The notes below the pieces were generated by a model. That model did not search any database and was not told the origin of the DNA. It saw only the letters and a program-made list of their open reading frames with translations. A stretch of 64,000 bases of DNA from an uncultured Robinsoniella sp. (GTDB lineage Bacteria; Bacillota; Clostridia; Lachnospirales; Lachnospiraceae): NCBI GenBank assembly GCA_900540475.1, contig UQGG01000024.1:1-64000 (forward strand). Direction: 5' to 3'. Positions within the stretch are counted from its first letter, which is position 1. Every line of letters starts with the position of its first letter. A program made the position numbers and the translations under genes. Below, one piece after another: positions 8,366-16,675 of this stretch.

Positions 8366-10636
8366 ATGAGAGGAAGAACGTGGCAGATGAAGTTAAAATT
8401 AAATACGAAAAGATTTTTTGCGATATTAATTGCCGCAACGTTGGTCGTTGTTTTCATTTGTATTTTATTTGTGTTTCAGATCAAACAGACGACTGCGGAT
8501 GAAACAGACCGCTATTTTAGTGAGCTGTCATCCAGCGTTGTATATTCAGTAGATGCTCGTTTACAGGCGAATTTAGATGCTCTTGAGTCAATTGCACTTA
8601 CCTATGTGGAACAGAAGAATAACAGGAAGACGATTGACATGGCATATCTTCAAAAGAAGGCAGAAGTCCACAAATTTGTGAATGTCTATGTAATGGCTAA
8701 GGATGGAACGGCGATAGGATCTGACGGCAATACACATGATTTTTCTGGCGCAACACAGATAATGGATGCATTAAATGGGAATAGAGTTGTTATGGATGAT
8801 GCTTTAGTTTACGGTGAAACCAAAAATGGTTTTGCCTATGCCGTACCAATTTATGAAGAAGATCAGATAACAGGGGCCTTAGTTGCCTGTAATTCAACAG
8901 AGTGGATTAAGAGCTTATTGGCTCAGACTTATTTTGATGGAAATGGTTTCTTTCATATTATAAATGAGAGTGGTGGTTTTATTGTAAAGTCGAATAATCC
9001 TTATGCAATGTTAGAAAAAAAGAATTTTTTTCGTGGATTGGAAGAGGGGGGACACTTTAATTATAAATCATCCCTGGAAATATTAAAAGAATTGGTAGCC
9101 GCCAACCAAATGGGTACGGTGTATTTCACAATGAATGCTGATCAAATACCTAAGATAGGAAAAATTATCCCTTTAAGTTACTCTGGATTTTATCTGTTTT
9201 TAGTTGTAACGGAGGAGGCAGCCAGCCAGCAGTTTGATACACTGCTGCAAAAAGCAGTTTTAAATAATGTCATCATTGCCCTGCTGTTTGCCGGTTTAGT
9301 TGTAATTTTATTTGTGATCAATAATCGAAATAATAAACAACTATCCACACTTGCATTTGTAGATCCGGTGACAGGCGGTTACAGTCAGGTACGATTTGAA
9401 GAAGAAGCATGGAATAAAATCCAGGCAGCCAGACCCGGTACGTACACGTTCGCCTCCCTGAATGTAGCTAACTTTAAATTAATTAATGATACGTTTGGCA
9501 CCTATGATGGAGATCTTATTTTAAGGCACATTCATGATGTTTGCAAAAGCGCTATGGAACAAGACGAATTGATATGCCGTTCTTTTTCAGATAATTTTGA
9601 TTTGCTTCTTAAAACAGATTCCCAGGATAAGATTCGAACGTTTTTAAGTAGAGTGACACAGAAAATTAATGCCTTTAACGATCATTCGTTAAAAAAGTAT
9701 TATTTACTTTTGACAGCTGGAGTTTATCAGATCACAGAACCGGATCTCTCAATTGTTCACATCAGAGACCGTGCGAATGTAGCACGCAAAAGTGGTAAAA
9801 TTGCCATAGGTAATGATTTATTTGTCTGTGTATTTTATTCTGAACTGGAGAGACAGAAGCAGCACAGAAATAAAAATCTGGAAAATAAAATGAACGACGC
9901 ATTGGTGAATGACCGATTTGTGGTTTATTTTCAACCCAAAGTCCGGCTGACAGATAAGATGATTGTTGGAGCAGAGGCGTTGGTCCGCTGGGATGACCCT
10001 GAATGGGGACTGGTTCCACCGAATGAGTTTATACCCTTTTTTGAGCAAAATCATTTTATAGTCCAGGTTGATTTATATGTATTTGAGCAGGTATGTAAAT
10101 ATATGCGCGGTTGGTTGGATGCCGGTCTGGTACTGGTTCCGATTTCGGTTAATTTATCTAAGGTTCATCTGAATGAGCAGGATTTTTTGCAGAAATTTAT
10201 TAATATCCGGAATAAGTATTCAATTCCTCCGGAACTTCTGGAGATGGAACTGACAGAGACGATTTTATTTGAAAATGTAGAACTGGTTGTAAATGTGGTT
10301 CAGCAAATTCACCAAATGGGTTTTCAATGTTCTATAGATGATTTTGGAAGTGGTTATTCCTCGCTGAATCTGCTAAAAGATATTAAGGCGGATACGCTGA
10401 AACTGGATAAAGCCTTTTTCTCTTCTCCAAAAGCAGATGTTCCACGGGAACGGGTGATCATTGAATCAGTGGTGGAATTAGCTAAAAAGTTAAGCATGAA
10501 GACAGTTGCCGAAGGGGTAGAGACTGTGGAACAGATGCAGTTTTTAGAGGAAATTAACTGCGATATGGTTCAGGGTTATGTGATCTCCAAGCCGGTAGAT
10601 GTAAACAGTTTTGAAAAAATGGTATTTCACAGGTAG
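8366..10636 (+). CDS. Membrane-bound cyclic-di-GMP phosphodiesterase (degenerate GGDEF + EAL)
   Basis: The 756-residue signalling protein has an N-terminal transmembrane helix (about 14-36), an extracytoplasmic sensor of the dCache/PAS-like type (about 37-300), a second helix (about 305-325), then GGDEF and EAL domains. The GGDEF signature is replaced by FSDNFD (about residue 414), so cyclase activity is unlikely. The EAL domain (about 510-750) keeps its catalytic motifs: EALVRW (E near 536), ELTET, DDFGSGYSSL, KLDKAF, EGVET and QGYVISKP. It should therefore hydrolyse c-di-GMP to pGpG, perhaps with the GGDEF-like domain sensing GTP. I chose the ATG preceded by AAAGGAGCTGTTG over the in-frame TTG eight codons upstream. 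The region ahead shares a promoter block with the VOC pseudogene. Confidence 0.92.
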   Translation: MRGRTWQMKLKLNTKRFFAILIAATLVVVFICILFVFQIKQTTADETDRYFSELSSSVVYSVDARLQANLDALESIALTYVEQKNNRKTIDMAYLQKKAEVHKFVNVYVMAKDGTAIGSDGNTHDFSGATQIMDALNGNRVVMDDALVYGETKNGFAYAVPIYEEDQITGALVACNSTEWIKSLLAQTYFDGNGFFHIINESGGFIVKSNNPYAMLEKKNFFRGLEEGGHFNYKSSLEILKELVAANQMGTVYFTMNADQIPKIGKIIPLSYSGFYLFLVVTEEAASQQFDTLLQKAVLNNVIIALLFAGLVVILFVINNRNNKQLSTLAFVDPVTGGYSQVRFEEEAWNKIQAARPGTYTFASLNVANFKLINDTFGTYDGDLILRHIHDVCKSAMEQDELICRSFSDNFDLLLKTDSQDKIRTFLSRVTQKINAFNDHSLKKYYLLLTAGVYQITEPDLSIVHIRDRANVARKSGKIAIGNDLFVCVFYSELERQKQHRNKNLENKMNDALVNDRFVVYFQPKVRLTDKMIVGAEALVRWDDPEWGLVPPNEFIPFFEQNHFIVQVDLYVFEQVCKYMRGWLDAGLVLVPISVNLSKVHLNEQDFLQKFINIRNKYSIPPELLEMELTETILFENVELVVNVVQQIHQMGFQCSIDDFGSGYSSLNLLKDIKADTLKLDKAFFSSPKADVPRERVIIESVVELAKKLSMKTVAEGVETVEQMQFLEEINCDMVQGYVISKPVDVNSFEKMVFHR

Positions 10637-10768
10637 TTTTGTATTAAATTTTTCAAAAATGATAAAAGCGTCCTGTCAAATCATTATACAGCACATATCT
10701 TTTTCTTTTTTCATATAATATTAGAAACTCTGGTCTGCATGCAGCCAGCTAAAAAGGTTTTAATAATC

Positions 10769-12160
10769 ATGTTTAATGAAGATATATGCAGTAAAATTAT
10801 ATTGCCGTTCTGTCCGGGTTACGATAGAAAAAGACAGATTTTTAACAGATCTATACAAAAGTATCCTTCGGCAATTGTTTATTGTGAAAATGCCCAGGAC
10901 GTAAAAGAGGCTGTACGCTATGCTGTCAGCCGAGGGATGGAGATTCGCGTAAGGTCAGGCGGGCATAATTATGAAGGGTTTTGCATTGGAAATAAAAGAT
11001 TAGTAATTGATACCAGCCTTTTAAAGGACAAGAGTATCTGCGAAGCCACCCAAACGGTACGGATTGGCAGCGGCGTAAATAACAGGGAACTTTATCATTT
11101 TGTGTCTCAATACGGATATCCTTTCCCCAGCGGCACTTGTCCGACTGTGAAGGCAGTGGGGCTGACCCAGGGAGGAGGCTGGGGACATTCTTCCAGAATG
11201 TTCGGACTCACCTGTGATTTACTTGTAGAAGCAGAACTTGTGGATCCAAAGGGGAATGTGATTGTTGCAAATGAAAGGGAGCATTCGGATCTCTTTTGGG
11301 CGCTGCGGGGTGGAGGAGGAGGAAATTTTGGTGTAATTACTTCACTGACGTACCATCTTTTGCCCAAGGTTACGAAGGTTACCTATGTTGATATTCAGTA
11401 TTCTGAAATCAATGATGAAACAGCCCTTCAATTTTTACGGGCCTGGCAGAAGTGGGTACAGAAGAAAGAAAACCGCTTTACACCCAATAGCCGAATCTTT
11501 AATTCACAAAAGGAAGGAATGGGCATATTTTTGCGGGGATTTTTTTATGGAACACCGGAAGAGGCAACTGCATCGGTACAGCCGTTTTTAAAGATATGTG
11601 GGGCAAAGGCTTCCTTTCGTTATGTGACTTTTTTGGAAGCTACAGAGATTGATGCGTCTGTTTATCCACCTTTTGAAAAATTTCGTTTTGCAGGGCGCTT
11701 TGTATGTGGAAGTTACTCGATTCGACAGATAGAAGCTATCATTCGTATGGTGAAAAAAAGAGCCAGGGGTTCAACCTATGCTTCGGTTGCACTTTATGCG
11801 CTTGGGGGAAAGGTCAGGGATATGACTCCTTGTGACACCGCCTTTTATTACAGAAAAGCAAACTATATCATGGGGATAGAAACGATATGGAAAGTACCGG
11901 AAGCACAGCCGGAAAATTTGTCATGGATTTATTCGCGATTCAGATGTCTGAGCTCCTTAACCGTGGGTTCTTATATTAATTTTCCTTATCTCTGTACCGC
12001 TAATTATATGAAAGCCTACTATGGAGGTAATGCAAAACGCCTGATGTGTATTAAGGATAAGTATGATCCATGTAACCTGTTTCGTTTTGCGCAGAGTATA
12101 AAGCCATGTCATGCATCGAGAATATCAAAATGGGAAAAGGATAGTAATAGATATAGATAA
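10769..12160 (+). CDS. FAD-binding (BBE-type) oxidoreductase
   Basis: This 463-residue flavoprotein belongs to the PCMH-type FAD-binding / berberine-bridge enzyme family, which oxidises sugars, alcohols or amines with O2 or another acceptor. The FAD domain shows RVRSGGHNYEGF, with His66 as the likely 8-alpha covalent attachment, and SGTCPTVKAVG, where Cys124 is the likely 6-S attachment, implying bicovalent flavin. GLTQGGGWGHSSRMFGL and DLFWALRGGGGGNFGVIT follow. The BBE C-terminal motif YYGGNAKRLMCIKDKYDPCNLFRF is present. I prefer the ATG preceded by AAAAGG over one ten codons upstream that has no ribosome binding site. It stands alone between the EAL gene and a convergent collagen-like gene. 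The substrate is unknown; in an anaerobe the electron acceptor is also an open question. Confidence 0.9.
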   Translation: MFNEDICSKIILPFCPGYDRKRQIFNRSIQKYPSAIVYCENAQDVKEAVRYAVSRGMEIRVRSGGHNYEGFCIGNKRLVIDTSLLKDKSICEATQTVRIGSGVNNRELYHFVSQYGYPFPSGTCPTVKAVGLTQGGGWGHSSRMFGLTCDLLVEAELVDPKGNVIVANEREHSDLFWALRGGGGGNFGVITSLTYHLLPKVTKVTYVDIQYSEINDETALQFLRAWQKWVQKKENRFTPNSRIFNSQKEGMGIFLRGFFYGTPEEATASVQPFLKICGAKASFRYVTFLEATEIDASVYPPFEKFRFAGRFVCGSYSIRQIEAIIRMVKKRARGSTYASVALYALGGKVRDMTPCDTAFYYRKANYIMGIETIWKVPEAQPENLSWIYSRFRCLSSLTVGSYINFPYLCTANYMKAYYGGNAKRLMCIKDKYDPCNLFRFAQSIKPCHASRISKWEKDSNRYR

Positions 12161-12183
12161 AAGGCATAATTGAGGGATAAAAG

Positions 12184-12238
12184 GAGACATATCAGAAAAA
12201 CCGGATAAACGGGATTTCTGATATGTCTCTTTACTTTT
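12184..12238. terminator. Convergent terminator
   Basis: A perfect 15-bp inverted repeat, GAGACATATCAGAAA (12184-12198) and TTTCTGATATGTCTC (12215-12229), is followed by TTTACTTTTTG. It sits between the convergent oxidoreductase and collagen-like genes and can serve the plus-strand gene and possibly both. Confidence 0.9.
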
Positions 12239-12274
12239 TGCGAAGCGGGATGTTAATTATTCCCGTTGCTTTCA

Positions 12275-13300
12275 TTAGCTGAGCCGGATTACTTCCAGAT
12301 AAGCACCATTGCCTGACTGAAGTACTGCTGTACCTAAAAGACCAAACATTTCAAGCTGCAGCGTATCACCTGCAGTAAGATTGACAAATAGTGAAGCAGT
12401 AAACAGTGTTGTAGCCAGCGATGGGGATACCATTGAACCGGCAAGAGGCTCGCGATTTAACAAAATTTGTGTCGACAACAATAGAGCAGTTGTTGTGGCT
12501 GCCTGATAAGAAATCATATATGTTCCTGATTCCGGAACGGTGAATGTTTCGTTTGCTTCATCTACTGTGAAACTGCTTAAAATCTGGTTGTCGGGAAGAG
12601 GCACAGGTGTTCCGCCAGTCACAACATTTATGGTAGATTTAGAAGTATTAAGTGCGCTCATGCTATGAATGGTTGTGGAAATTCCGGCAGCGCCAGTGGC
12701 CCCAGTGGCGCCAGTAGTGCCGGTAGCGCCGGTAGCCCCATTAGCGCCAGTAGTGCCGGCAGCGCCAGTAGCGCCCGTAGCGCCCGTAGCGCCAGTAGCC
12801 CCAGTAGTGCCAGTAGCGCCAGTAACCCCAGTAGCACCAGTAGCGCCAGTAGCGCCAGTAGTGCCGGCAGTGCCCGTAGCGCCCGTAGTGCCAGTAGCGC
12901 CAGTAGCCCCAGCCATACCAGTAGATCCAGTCGCTCCAGTAACCCCGGCCACACCAGTAGCGCCTACGGCTCCGCCTGCGCCAGTAACGCCAGTAGCGCC
13001 AGTAGCCCCAGCTATACCAGTAGCGCCAGTAGCCCCAGTCTTACCCGTAACTCCCGTAGCCCCGGTCACACCAGTAGCCCCCGTAGCCCCGTTTGCGCAT
13101 ACAGTTCCGTATCCCCCAGCCAGTCCCGCAGGTCCGTTATTGCTGGCTGAACAGCAATTAACGCATGCTTTTGGTTTGCGCCTAATACAGGTGCAGGGAA
13201 TATTTATTCGTATATATGAGTTATGGCATGAGCCGTTTTGATAGGAAGAATTATCATTATCACTATAATTTTGATGATCATGGTATCTAGAATAATCTAT
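12275..13300 (-). CDS. Collagen-like exosporium/surface protein
   Basis: This surface protein has a Cys/Asn/Ser/Tyr-rich N-terminal head (about 70 residues), a Gly-X-Y collagen-like stretch of roughly 45 triplets dominated by GAT, GTT and GVT, and a C-terminal globular domain of about 135 residues (from GISTTIHSMSALNTS to YLEVIRLS). That last domain resembles the BclA/C1q-like trimerising heads of clostridial and bacillar exosporium proteins. It probably forms trimeric filaments on the spore or cell surface. The open frame runs unbroken from a stop at 13307-13309. The only initiation candidate suitably placed after a ribosome binding site (AGAAAGG, 9-base gap) is ATA at 13298-13300; the next in-frame GTG is far inside the repeat at 13069. 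With the ATA start it has 341 residues. The strand-opposed repetitive frames are not genes. Confidence 0.8.
   Translation of the reverse strand: MDYSRYHDHQNYSDNDNSSYQNGSCHNSYIRINIPCTCIRRKPKACVNCCSASNNGPAGLAGGYGTVCANGATGATGVTGATGVTGKTGATGATGIAGATGATGVTGAGGAVGATGVAGVTGATGSTGMAGATGATGTTGATGTAGTTGATGATGATGVTGATGTTGATGATGATGATGAAGTTGANGATGATGTTGATGATGAAGISTTIHSMSALNTSKSTINVVTGGTPVPLPDNQILSSFTVDEANETFTVPESGTYMISYQAATTTALLLSTQILLNREPLAGSMVSPSLATTLFTASLFVNLTAGDTLQLEMFGLLGTAVLQSGNGAYLEVIRLS
12680..13090. repeat. Collagen Gly-X-Y coding repeat
   Basis: GC-richer low-complexity DNA made of 9-bp variants of GGCGCTACT/GGGGCTACT (minus-strand sense) encodes G-A-T type triplets. Such tracts commonly change length by slippage; the base composition is clearly unlike the flanking AT-rich DNA. 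Confidence 0.85.
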
Positions 13301-13309
13301 AAAATATTA

Positions 13310-13644
13310 CCTTTCTTTTGATAGATTGCCAATATATTATATGTTGAAGTGAAATAATTGCTATTTCATATATTCTAAAAATCTAAAAATCTAAAATCTA
13401 TAAACCTCAAAATACCATATAAAATGTAACACATAGTGTCTGGTTATATCCGCTATCCTAAGTTTTTTCAGCAAATAATATGTTATTTTCTGATTAATCT
13501 GAATACAGCTTTTTGTACATGATTGTTTTTTAGTTAAAAACTATCATTTCGATGTTCAACATGGTATCATCCAAAAAAGAATTTCTTACTATACATAAAA
13601 ATAATGACAGTTGCCAATGCTAAAAAATAAAAAGGGGTGTTTTT
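13310..13644. other. AT-rich divergent intergenic region
   Basis: About 335 bases between the collagen-like gene and the Ku operon. It holds the minus-strand ribosome binding site and candidate -10 of the collagen gene, three short tandem copies of a TCTAAAAA unit near 13374-13400, and the AAAAAGGGGTGTTTTT ribosome binding site of ku. No gene is seen. Confidence 0.5.
13335..13343 (-). promoter_or_regulatory. Candidate mother-cell sporulation -10 element
   Basis: On the minus strand this reads CATATAATA, matching the sigma-K type -10 consensus CATANNNTA and close to sigma-E CATA elements. It ends about 34 bases before the proposed ATA start. I could not assign a convincing -35, so this is tentative. 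Confidence 0.35.
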
Positions 13645-14424
13645 ATGGCAGTAGCACACAAAGGCAGTATATCCATGGGCCTGGTTTTAATTCCGATTGG
13701 AATGTATAAATCAACGATAGATAATGACATTCATTTTAACCAGCTCGATAAAGAGAGCAAGGCACGTATCCGATATAAGAAGTACTGTAGTCACTGTGGC
13801 AAAGAGGTGACTGCCCAGGATATTGTCAAAGGTTATGAGTACGAAAAAGATAAATATGTCATTATGACGGAGGAAGATCTGGAAAAAATTAAGACGAAAA
13901 AAGATAAAACGATTCATATTATCCAATTTGCCAAAATAAGTGAAGTAGATATGATTTATTATGAAAAAGATTATTATGCAATTCCGGATGCCGGGGCTGA
14001 AAAGGCATATGAATTATTGCGCCAGGCATTATTGGCTCAAAAAAAGGTGGCAATTGCAAAGTCTGTTATGGGGACAAACGAAAAGTTATTGGTTTTATTC
14101 CCCACGAAAGAGGGCATGATTGTAAAAACATTATATTATCATGATGAAATTGCTGCGGTACCAAAACAGATACCAAAAATGCAATTGGAAAAAAATGAGT
14201 TGGATATGGCAAAACTATTGATTGAAAATATGACGAAACCTTTCATCGCTGCTGAGTTTCATGACGAGTATCAGGCAAGACTGCGGGAAGCCATTATGAA
14301 AAAGATACAGGGCCAGGAAATTGTAACGGCAGACCAGGGTACAGAAGGCAGCAATATTATTAACCTGATGGATGCTTTGGAAAAAAGCCTGGAATTAACC
14401 CAGAATCAGCAGGGAATGGCATAA
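13645..14424 (+). CDS. ku: Non-homologous end-joining protein Ku
   Basis: The 259-residue bacterial Ku homodimerises into a ring that threads onto double-strand DNA ends and recruits the ligase. The N-terminus (SISMGLVLIPIGMYKST) matches the Ku beta-barrel. A CSHCGKEV element at about 49-56 and the stretch GYEYEKDKYVIMTEEDLEKI are typical of bacterial Ku. The C-terminus is short and lacks the long Lys-rich tail of some homologues. The ribosome binding site AAAAGGGGTG precedes the ATG. The stop codon directly abuts the start of the ligase gene, so the two are translationally coupled. In spore formers such pairs repair breaks in the dormant genome; whether this one is sporulation-controlled is not shown here. 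Confidence 0.95.
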   Translation: MAVAHKGSISMGLVLIPIGMYKSTIDNDIHFNQLDKESKARIRYKKYCSHCGKEVTAQDIVKGYEYEKDKYVIMTEEDLEKIKTKKDKTIHIIQFAKISEVDMIYYEKDYYAIPDAGAEKAYELLRQALLAQKKVAIAKSVMGTNEKLLVLFPTKEGMIVKTLYYHDEIAAVPKQIPKMQLEKNELDMAKLLIENMTKPFIAAEFHDEYQARLREAIMKKIQGQEIVTADQGTEGSNIINLMDALEKSLELTQNQQGMA

Positions 14425-15348
14425 ATGGATATTTTTAATGACCGCAGTGTAGAACCAATGCTGATTGCTGAAATGCGGGAACCCTTTAATAATCCTAACT
14501 GGATATATGAATTGAAATTGGATGGAAGCCGTTGTATTGCATATTTGGATCGTCAAAGTGTGGAGTTAAGAAATAAGCGAAATCTCCTTCTTATACAGAA
14601 GTTTCCGGAGTTAAAAGAGATATTCCGGCTTGTCACTGATCGGTGCATTCTGGATGGGGAGTTAGTAGTTTTAAAAAATGGAGTTCCTGATTTCTATGAG
14701 CTCCAGAGGAGAAGCCTGCTTTCAGACCCATTTAAAATAGAACTGGCTTCCAAACGCTACCCGGCATCTTTTGTGGCTTACGACTGCCTCTATTATGGAG
14801 GCAGGCAAATAACCCTGGAACCACTGCTAGAAAGAAAAGACTTCCTCAAGAAATCTTTCGGTGCAGAAACGGCTAAATTTGCAATTTCAAGATTTGTACC
14901 GGAAAATGGAATTGGGCTATATAATATTGCAGATCAGAAAGAACTGGAAGGTGTAGTTGCTAAACGTTCAGACAGCCTTTATTTTATGGGAAAACGGACG
15001 AAAGATTGGATTAAGTTCAAGAGGATGGCGGATGAAGATTACATTGTCACCGGGTATATTGTTAAAAAAGAGAATACCTTCAGTATTATTTTGGGTAAGT
15101 ATAAAAATAACAGATTATTATATAAGGGACATGTCACCTCCGGAGTGACCAGGGAAGTAATCAAAACCCTCAGTCCGGTAACCGGCAATCCATTTTCTAT
15201 ACTGCCTAAAGGGAATGAAGATGCCATTTGGGTTTCGTTCAAGGTGTGTACCATTGAATATATGCCCAACACAAGGGATACGATGCGGCAGCCGGTATGG
15301 AAAGGATTTCGGGATGATATTTTTCCGGAAGAAGTAACAGAAAACTAG
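14425..15348 (+). CDS. ATP-dependent DNA ligase (NHEJ, LigD ligase domain only)
   Basis: This 307-residue ligase seals nicks after Ku-mediated end alignment, using ATP through a lysyl-AMP intermediate. Motif I is KLDGSR with Lys31 as the adenylated residue. Motif III/IIIa-like stretches are LDGELVVL and FVAYDCLYY, motif IV is ELEGVVAKR, and motif V is WIKFKR (near 193). The OB-fold domain follows to the C-terminus. The polymerase/primase and phosphoesterase domains found in mycobacterial LigD are absent, so this is a minimal two-component system unless those domains are encoded elsewhere. The start ATG follows the ku stop with no gap. A hairpin follows at 15420-15449. Confidence 0.93.
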   Translation: MDIFNDRSVEPMLIAEMREPFNNPNWIYELKLDGSRCIAYLDRQSVELRNKRNLLLIQKFPELKEIFRLVTDRCILDGELVVLKNGVPDFYELQRRSLLSDPFKIELASKRYPASFVAYDCLYYGGRQITLEPLLERKDFLKKSFGAETAKFAISRFVPENGIGLYNIADQKELEGVVAKRSDSLYFMGKRTKDWIKFKRMADEDYIVTGYIVKKENTFSIILGKYKNNRLLYKGHVTSGVTREVIKTLSPVTGNPFSILPKGNEDAIWVSFKVCTIEYMPNTRDTMRQPVWKGFRDDIFPEEVTEN

Positions 15349-15419
15349 TTGTATTACAAAGCGGGGTGTGCAGATCTTTGGATTTTAACATCCTCTGAAA
15401 ATGAGTAAGTGTCATGGAT

Positions 15420-15453
15420 GACCGAAGACAAACCCTGAAGTTTTCGGTCATTT
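15420..15453 (+). terminator. Hairpin after the ligase gene
   Basis: GACCGAA (15420-15426) pairs with TTCGGTC (15443-15449), followed by ATTTCT. It resembles the GACCGAAA/TTTCGGTC arms of the hairpin at 6007-6049. A weak to moderate terminator. Confidence 0.55.
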
Positions 15454-15598
15454 CTAATGTTCAAAATGAAATTGCAGCAAATAATCTTAAATCATCATAT
15501 GTTTAAAAATATCTTTTATTTATACGGACGACAAGGTATAATGAAAAATAAGTACAGTTGTTGGAGAGCAATTGTCAAACACTTATCAGGGGAACATT

Positions 15599-16576
15599 AT
15601 GAAAAACATAGCGTTTATCTTAGAGACACAATACCGAATTTGTAGCAACGATATCTGTCAGGTACAGGGTGGATGGTCTGCGCTGGCTTACAAAGTCAAA
15701 ACCGGCAGGGGTACATATTTTCTGAAGGTATATGAAAAAGACAGGGCTTCTACTGCCAAATGGACTGCTCTTATAGATCAGTATGTACCCGTATTAAAGT
15801 GGTTAACACGCTCCGGATTACGGGGCAGAATTCCGATGCCCTTATTGACACAAAATGGAGATTATAGAGTGGAGGATGATCATGGGATTTATCTTCTTTA
15901 TGACTATATTGAGGGTGAGACCGTCGGAGAACGGGATTTGACAGCATCTCAGGTTAGGCAATTATCGGAAATTATTTCTTATCTGCATGGTTTCGGAGAA
16001 GAAATTCCGATTGATACAACTGCTTTAAAAGAGGATTACAATAATTCTTTCGTCTGGGAACTGCGCCGAGTTTTAGAGAGTCAGCCTGACAGAATGGATT
16101 CAGATGTAAAAGAAATGTTTGCCTATTATCGCTTGCCTATGATAAAATGGCTGAATCGGCTGGATGAATTATCTGTACAACTGCAAAAGAGAAATTTGAA
16201 AATGGTACTGTGCCATACCGATATTCATAATTGGAATCTGATGATGTCGGGAGAGGACCTTATTTTGATAGATTGGGAAGGCTTAAAACTGGCGCCGGCA
16301 GAGGCTGATTTTATGTATTTGGCACAACAGCCGTACTATGGCATTTTTTTAAATGTGTATCAGCAGATGCATAAAGATTTTAAGAACGATGCGCAGGCAC
16401 TGCAGTTTTATCGGATTAGGCGCCGTTTAGAGGATATCTGGGAGTTTACGGAACAATTGACATTTGATAAACAAAATGGAGATGATCGGGTTGTGACATT
16501 GAAGTTGTTAAAAAAGGAATTGATTCATTTGGCAGATATGGCTGACCATATTGATGTTGCCCCTAATTTTGAATAG
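15599..16576 (+). CDS. Aminoglycoside phosphotransferase-like kinase
   Basis: A 325-residue cytoplasmic phosphotransferase of the APH/choline kinase fold. Visible are a nucleotide-binding Lys strand (GTYFLKVYEK, about residues 37-46), a hinge YLLYDYIEGETVGE, the Brenner-type catalytic loop CHTDIHNWNLM (about residue 204, H-x-D-x4-N), and a metal-binding LIDWEGLKLAPAEADFMYL (about 223-241). The last two most resemble the APH(9)/spectinomycin-kinase branch, but that does not prove drug resistance; CotS-like spore proteins share the fold. I chose the ATG preceded by CAGGGGAACATT over a TTG nine codons upstream. It is flanked by unrelated single genes and is probably monocistronic. Confidence 0.8.
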   Translation: MKNIAFILETQYRICSNDICQVQGGWSALAYKVKTGRGTYFLKVYEKDRASTAKWTALIDQYVPVLKWLTRSGLRGRIPMPLLTQNGDYRVEDDHGIYLLYDYIEGETVGERDLTASQVRQLSEIISYLHGFGEEIPIDTTALKEDYNNSFVWELRRVLESQPDRMDSDVKEMFAYYRLPMIKWLNRLDELSVQLQKRNLKMVLCHTDIHNWNLMMSGEDLILIDWEGLKLAPAEADFMYLAQQPYYGIFLNVYQQMHKDFKNDAQALQFYRIRRRLEDIWEFTEQLTFDKQNGDDRVVTLKLLKKELIHLADMADHIDVAPNFE

Positions 16577-16632
16577 ACTCAATTGTTAGCACTGATGGAA
16601 AAGATCTAAGTTCTTTCGAACTACTTATTAAG

Positions 16633-16662
16633 GCAGTATCGCAGGCGGGACCTGCGGTATGC
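16633..16662 (+). other. Hairpin abutting the DUF3795 ribosome binding site
   Basis: GCAgTATCGCAGG (16633-16645) pairs with CCTGCGGTATGC (16651-16662), one bulge and one G-U pair. The AGGAGG of the next gene starts at its foot. It has no T-run. It could protect the transcript or influence translation; the role is unproven. Confidence 0.5.
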
Positions 16663-16675
16663 AGGAGGTATAAGA

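Noticed and set aside
8266..8502. 78-residue open frame overlapping the start of the GGDEF/EAL gene
   Set aside because: It overlaps the well-supported start and membrane helix of the phosphodiesterase in another frame; only the other frame shows domain structure.
12665..13241. Two long plus-strand open frames (161 and 190 residues, Ser/Ala-rich and Pro/Val/Ala-rich)
   Set aside because: They are antisense shadows of the collagen Gly-X-Y repeat on the minus strand; periodic DNA keeps several frames open. No ribosome binding site or family match.
15599..16576. CotS spore-coat kinase assignment for the APH-like gene
   Set aside because: The catalytic loop CHTDIHNWNLM and the LAPAEADFMYL stretch fit the aminoglycoside/spectinomycin kinase branch better; left as APH-like without a named substrate.
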